Below, piece by piece: positions 6,459 to 7,551 of a stretch of 7,551 bases of DNA. The notes under the pieces were generated by a model. The model was not told the DNA's origin, did no database searches, and saw nothing but the letters and a program-made list of their open reading frames with translations. Within the stretch, counting starts at the first letter, position 1. Each line of letters opens with the position of its first letter. Location: contig DUOL01000183.1 of the NCBI GenBank assembly GCA_012838875.1, forward strand, positions 1-7,551, given 5' to 3'. The translations under genes and the position numbers were made by a program. The DNA comes from Bacteroidales bacterium (lineage in GTDB: Bacteria > Bacteroidota > Bacteroidia > Bacteroidales > WCHB1-69).

Positions 6459-7313
6459 ATGTATAGACTAATGAAATGTAACTACCATACGCACTCAACC
6501 TATTGTGATGGCAAAGAACCTATGGAGAAATTTGCAGCAAAGGCAGAAGAACTCTCTTTTATTCATCTCGGTTTCTCATCACATGCTCCCGTTGATTTTA
6601 GAAATGATTTTGCTATTAAAGAAGAGCAACTCCCTGCTTACATAGCTGAAATAGAGGAGATTCAGAAAAAATATCCTAAGATTAGCTTTTTTAAAGCGCT
6701 GGAGTGTGATTTTATCCCTGAAATCTCTACGCCCTTTGCCTATTTTAAAGAAAAATATCAACTCCATTATATTATTGGTGGGGTCCATTTGGTGGGTAAA
6801 GCAACGATGAGTGATTTGTGGTTTATTGACGGCTCTAAGCAAAAAGTGTACGACGACGGTCTTGAGAAATTGTACAATAATAATATCCGAAAAGCAGTAA
6901 CTGATTTTTGGGAGCAAACTTTTGAAATGATTGAAACAGAAAAGTTTGATATTGTTGCTCATTTGGATAAAATCAAAATGCACAACCAAGACCGTTTTTT
7001 TAAAGAAGATGAAAAATGGTATCGTCAATTGGCTCAGCATGCGATAGAATTAATCAAGAAATTCAATCTCATTATTGAGATTAATTCCCGCGGTTTATAT
7101 AAAGGTCGTTGCAATGCTTTCTATCCTGCTGCGTTCATTGTTGCCGAAGCCGCCAAAAAAGATATCCCTTTTATTATCAGTAGCGACGCTCATTTGTCTT
7201 CTGAATTGAATTTATACTATCCGGAGGCGGTGCGGTATCTCATTGATAATGGCGTCCAAGAGCTTGTCTATCTGCAAGATAATCAATGGAAAAGTTATTC
7301 TATTTTTTCCTAA
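6459..7313 (+). CDS. PHP-family histidinol-phosphatase-like phosphatase
   Basis: The protein has 284 residues in the cytoplasmic PHP fold, in which several His, Asp and Glu side chains hold a metal cluster that hydrolyses phosphomonoesters. Motifs in order: HTHSTYCDG with H10, H12 and D17; SSHAP with H42; ALECDFIPE with E82; GGVHL with H110; DIVAHLDKIK with H168; EINSRGLYKG with E207; and SSDAH with D243 and H245. The spacing and the E-x-D-F-I-P and AHLDK stretches are typical of the HisK/HisJ histidinol-phosphatase branch. There are no his genes nearby, so a role in histidine synthesis is plausible but not shown; some relatives act on phosphotyrosine or other phosphates. The first ATG directly follows the previous stop (TAAATG). 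A second ATG at 6471 gives MKCNYHTH, the more usual family N-terminus, and could be the true start. Confidence 0.9.
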   Translation: MYRLMKCNYHTHSTYCDGKEPMEKFAAKAEELSFIHLGFSSHAPVDFRNDFAIKEEQLPAYIAEIEEIQKKYPKISFFKALECDFIPEISTPFAYFKEKYQLHYIIGGVHLVGKATMSDLWFIDGSKQKVYDDGLEKLYNNNIRKAVTDFWEQTFEMIETEKFDIVAHLDKIKMHNQDRFFKEDEKWYRQLAQHAIELIKKFNLIIEINSRGLYKGRCNAFYPAAFIVAEAAKKDIPFIISSDAHLSSELNLYYPEAVRYLIDNGVQELVYLQDNQWKSYSIFS

Positions 7314-7324
7314 TCATTCTATCC

Positions 7325-7386
7325 AAGGAGTAATCCTTAACAAATTATTCTATAGAAGTTTCAGAATAATATTTTTATTTTTTATT
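7325..7386 (+). terminator. Probable operon terminator: small hairpin plus AT-rich hairpin with T-rich tail
   Basis: Twelve bases after the phosphatase stop there is a perfect 5-bp hairpin (AAGGA/TCCTT, 7325-7329 with 7334-7338, loop GTAA). It is followed by an 8-bp inverted repeat (ATTATTCT at 7344-7351 with AGAATAAT at 7363-7370) and a T-rich run (7372-7386). The position at the end of the operon and the T tract fit intrinsic termination. The stem is weak because it is AT-rich, so the neighbouring GC-rich hairpin block may contribute. Confidence 0.5.
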
Positions 7387-7551
7387 AGGGCGTGCCCCCT
7401 CGCTACGCTCGGGGTCGGTCTTCGGTTCCAAGTCCGCGGGCACAAGCCGTGGGGTCGCAAGGCGGCAAAAAGAGCTTACAAGCTCGCTTTTTTGCCGCCG
7501 CGTCCCCAGCGGCTTCCGCCCTTGCGGGCTTTCCACCTGCGCCCTCACGCA
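7387..7551. repeat. GC-rich palindromic intergenic element (Bacteroidetes-type interspersed repeat)
   Basis: About 67% GC by hand count (111 of 165), against clearly AT-rich DNA elsewhere. It contains no coding frame of note. Its ends pair: GCGTG (7390-7394) with CACGC (7546-7550). Near the left end are a GGGC-GT-GCCC palindrome (7388-7397) and the mirror motif CTCGCTACGCTC (7399-7410), followed by GGGG. The core is a long imperfect hairpin at 7438-7521: GGGC with GCCC (7518-7521), GCCG with CGGC (7510-7513), GGGG (7451-7454) with CCCC (7504-7507), GGCGGCAAAAA (7461-7471) with TTTTTGCCGCC (7489-7499), and a tip GAGCT/AGCTC. A small CCGC/GCGG hairpin (7516-7527) is an alternative fold. The start (TTAGGGCGTGCCC), the GGGGTCGG block and the end (CCCTCACGC) recall a repeat seen between genes in many Bacteroidetes genomes. 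That resemblance is from memory. No transposase is present. The element may extend past the window. Confidence 0.65.

Noticed and set aside
6579..7040. Minus-strand open frame of 153 codons
   Set aside because: It is antisense to the PHP phosphatase motifs. The composition is the mirror of an AT-rich gene (many Phe, Ile and Leu) with no plausible domain order.
7387..7551. CRISPR repeat, rRNA/tRNA fragment or group II intron end
   Set aside because: There is no repeat-spacer periodicity, no tRNA cloverleaf or CCA end, and no intron domain V pattern. A palindromic repeat fits better.

Overview
The window looks like a piece of an AT-rich Bacteroidota (Bacteroidetes) chromosome, probably from a Bacteroidales-like lineage. 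Four things point there: promoter boxes of the Bacteroidetes sigma-AB type (TTTG, 19 bases, TAnnTTTG); A-rich leaders instead of Shine-Dalgarno sites; two lipoproteins and a large CUB/PKD/P-domain secreted protein typical of the phylum; and a MurA carrying Asp in place of the fosfomycin-target Cys. Species cannot be told from the sequence alone.

Left part (1-2548), all on the minus strand. In order of transcription this holds a stand-alone biotin--protein ligase (birA), a small secreted protein of unknown family, and the N-terminal 401 residues of a large secreted adhesin-like protein that runs off the left edge. The last two appear to have their own promoter, whose -33 box overlaps the end of birA, so they probably form an envelope or secretion unit separate from birA.

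Right part (2593-7313), all on the plus strand. This is a tight co-directional run: a DUF4197 lipoprotein, a 6-phosphofructokinase with the residue signature of pyrophosphate-dependent enzymes, MurA (first committed step of peptidoglycan synthesis), a helical lipoprotein of unknown function, and a PHP-family histidinol-phosphatase-like phosphatase. The gaps from the kinase onward are 17, 18 and 0 bases, so these four genes are very likely one operon. The DUF4197 gene lies 66 bases upstream and is divergent from birA across a 44-base region holding back-to-back promoter -7 boxes.

Right edge (7314-7551). After the operon come a small hairpin and an AT-rich terminator-like hairpin with a T-rich tail. 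An abrupt switch follows to a roughly 165-base, 67% GC block that folds into a long imperfect hairpin with matching ends. It looks like a Bacteroidetes-type interspersed palindromic repeat and is the least explained object in the window. I see no CRISPR array, tRNA, rRNA, transposase or defence system. Most of the window is ordinary core metabolism and envelope biology.
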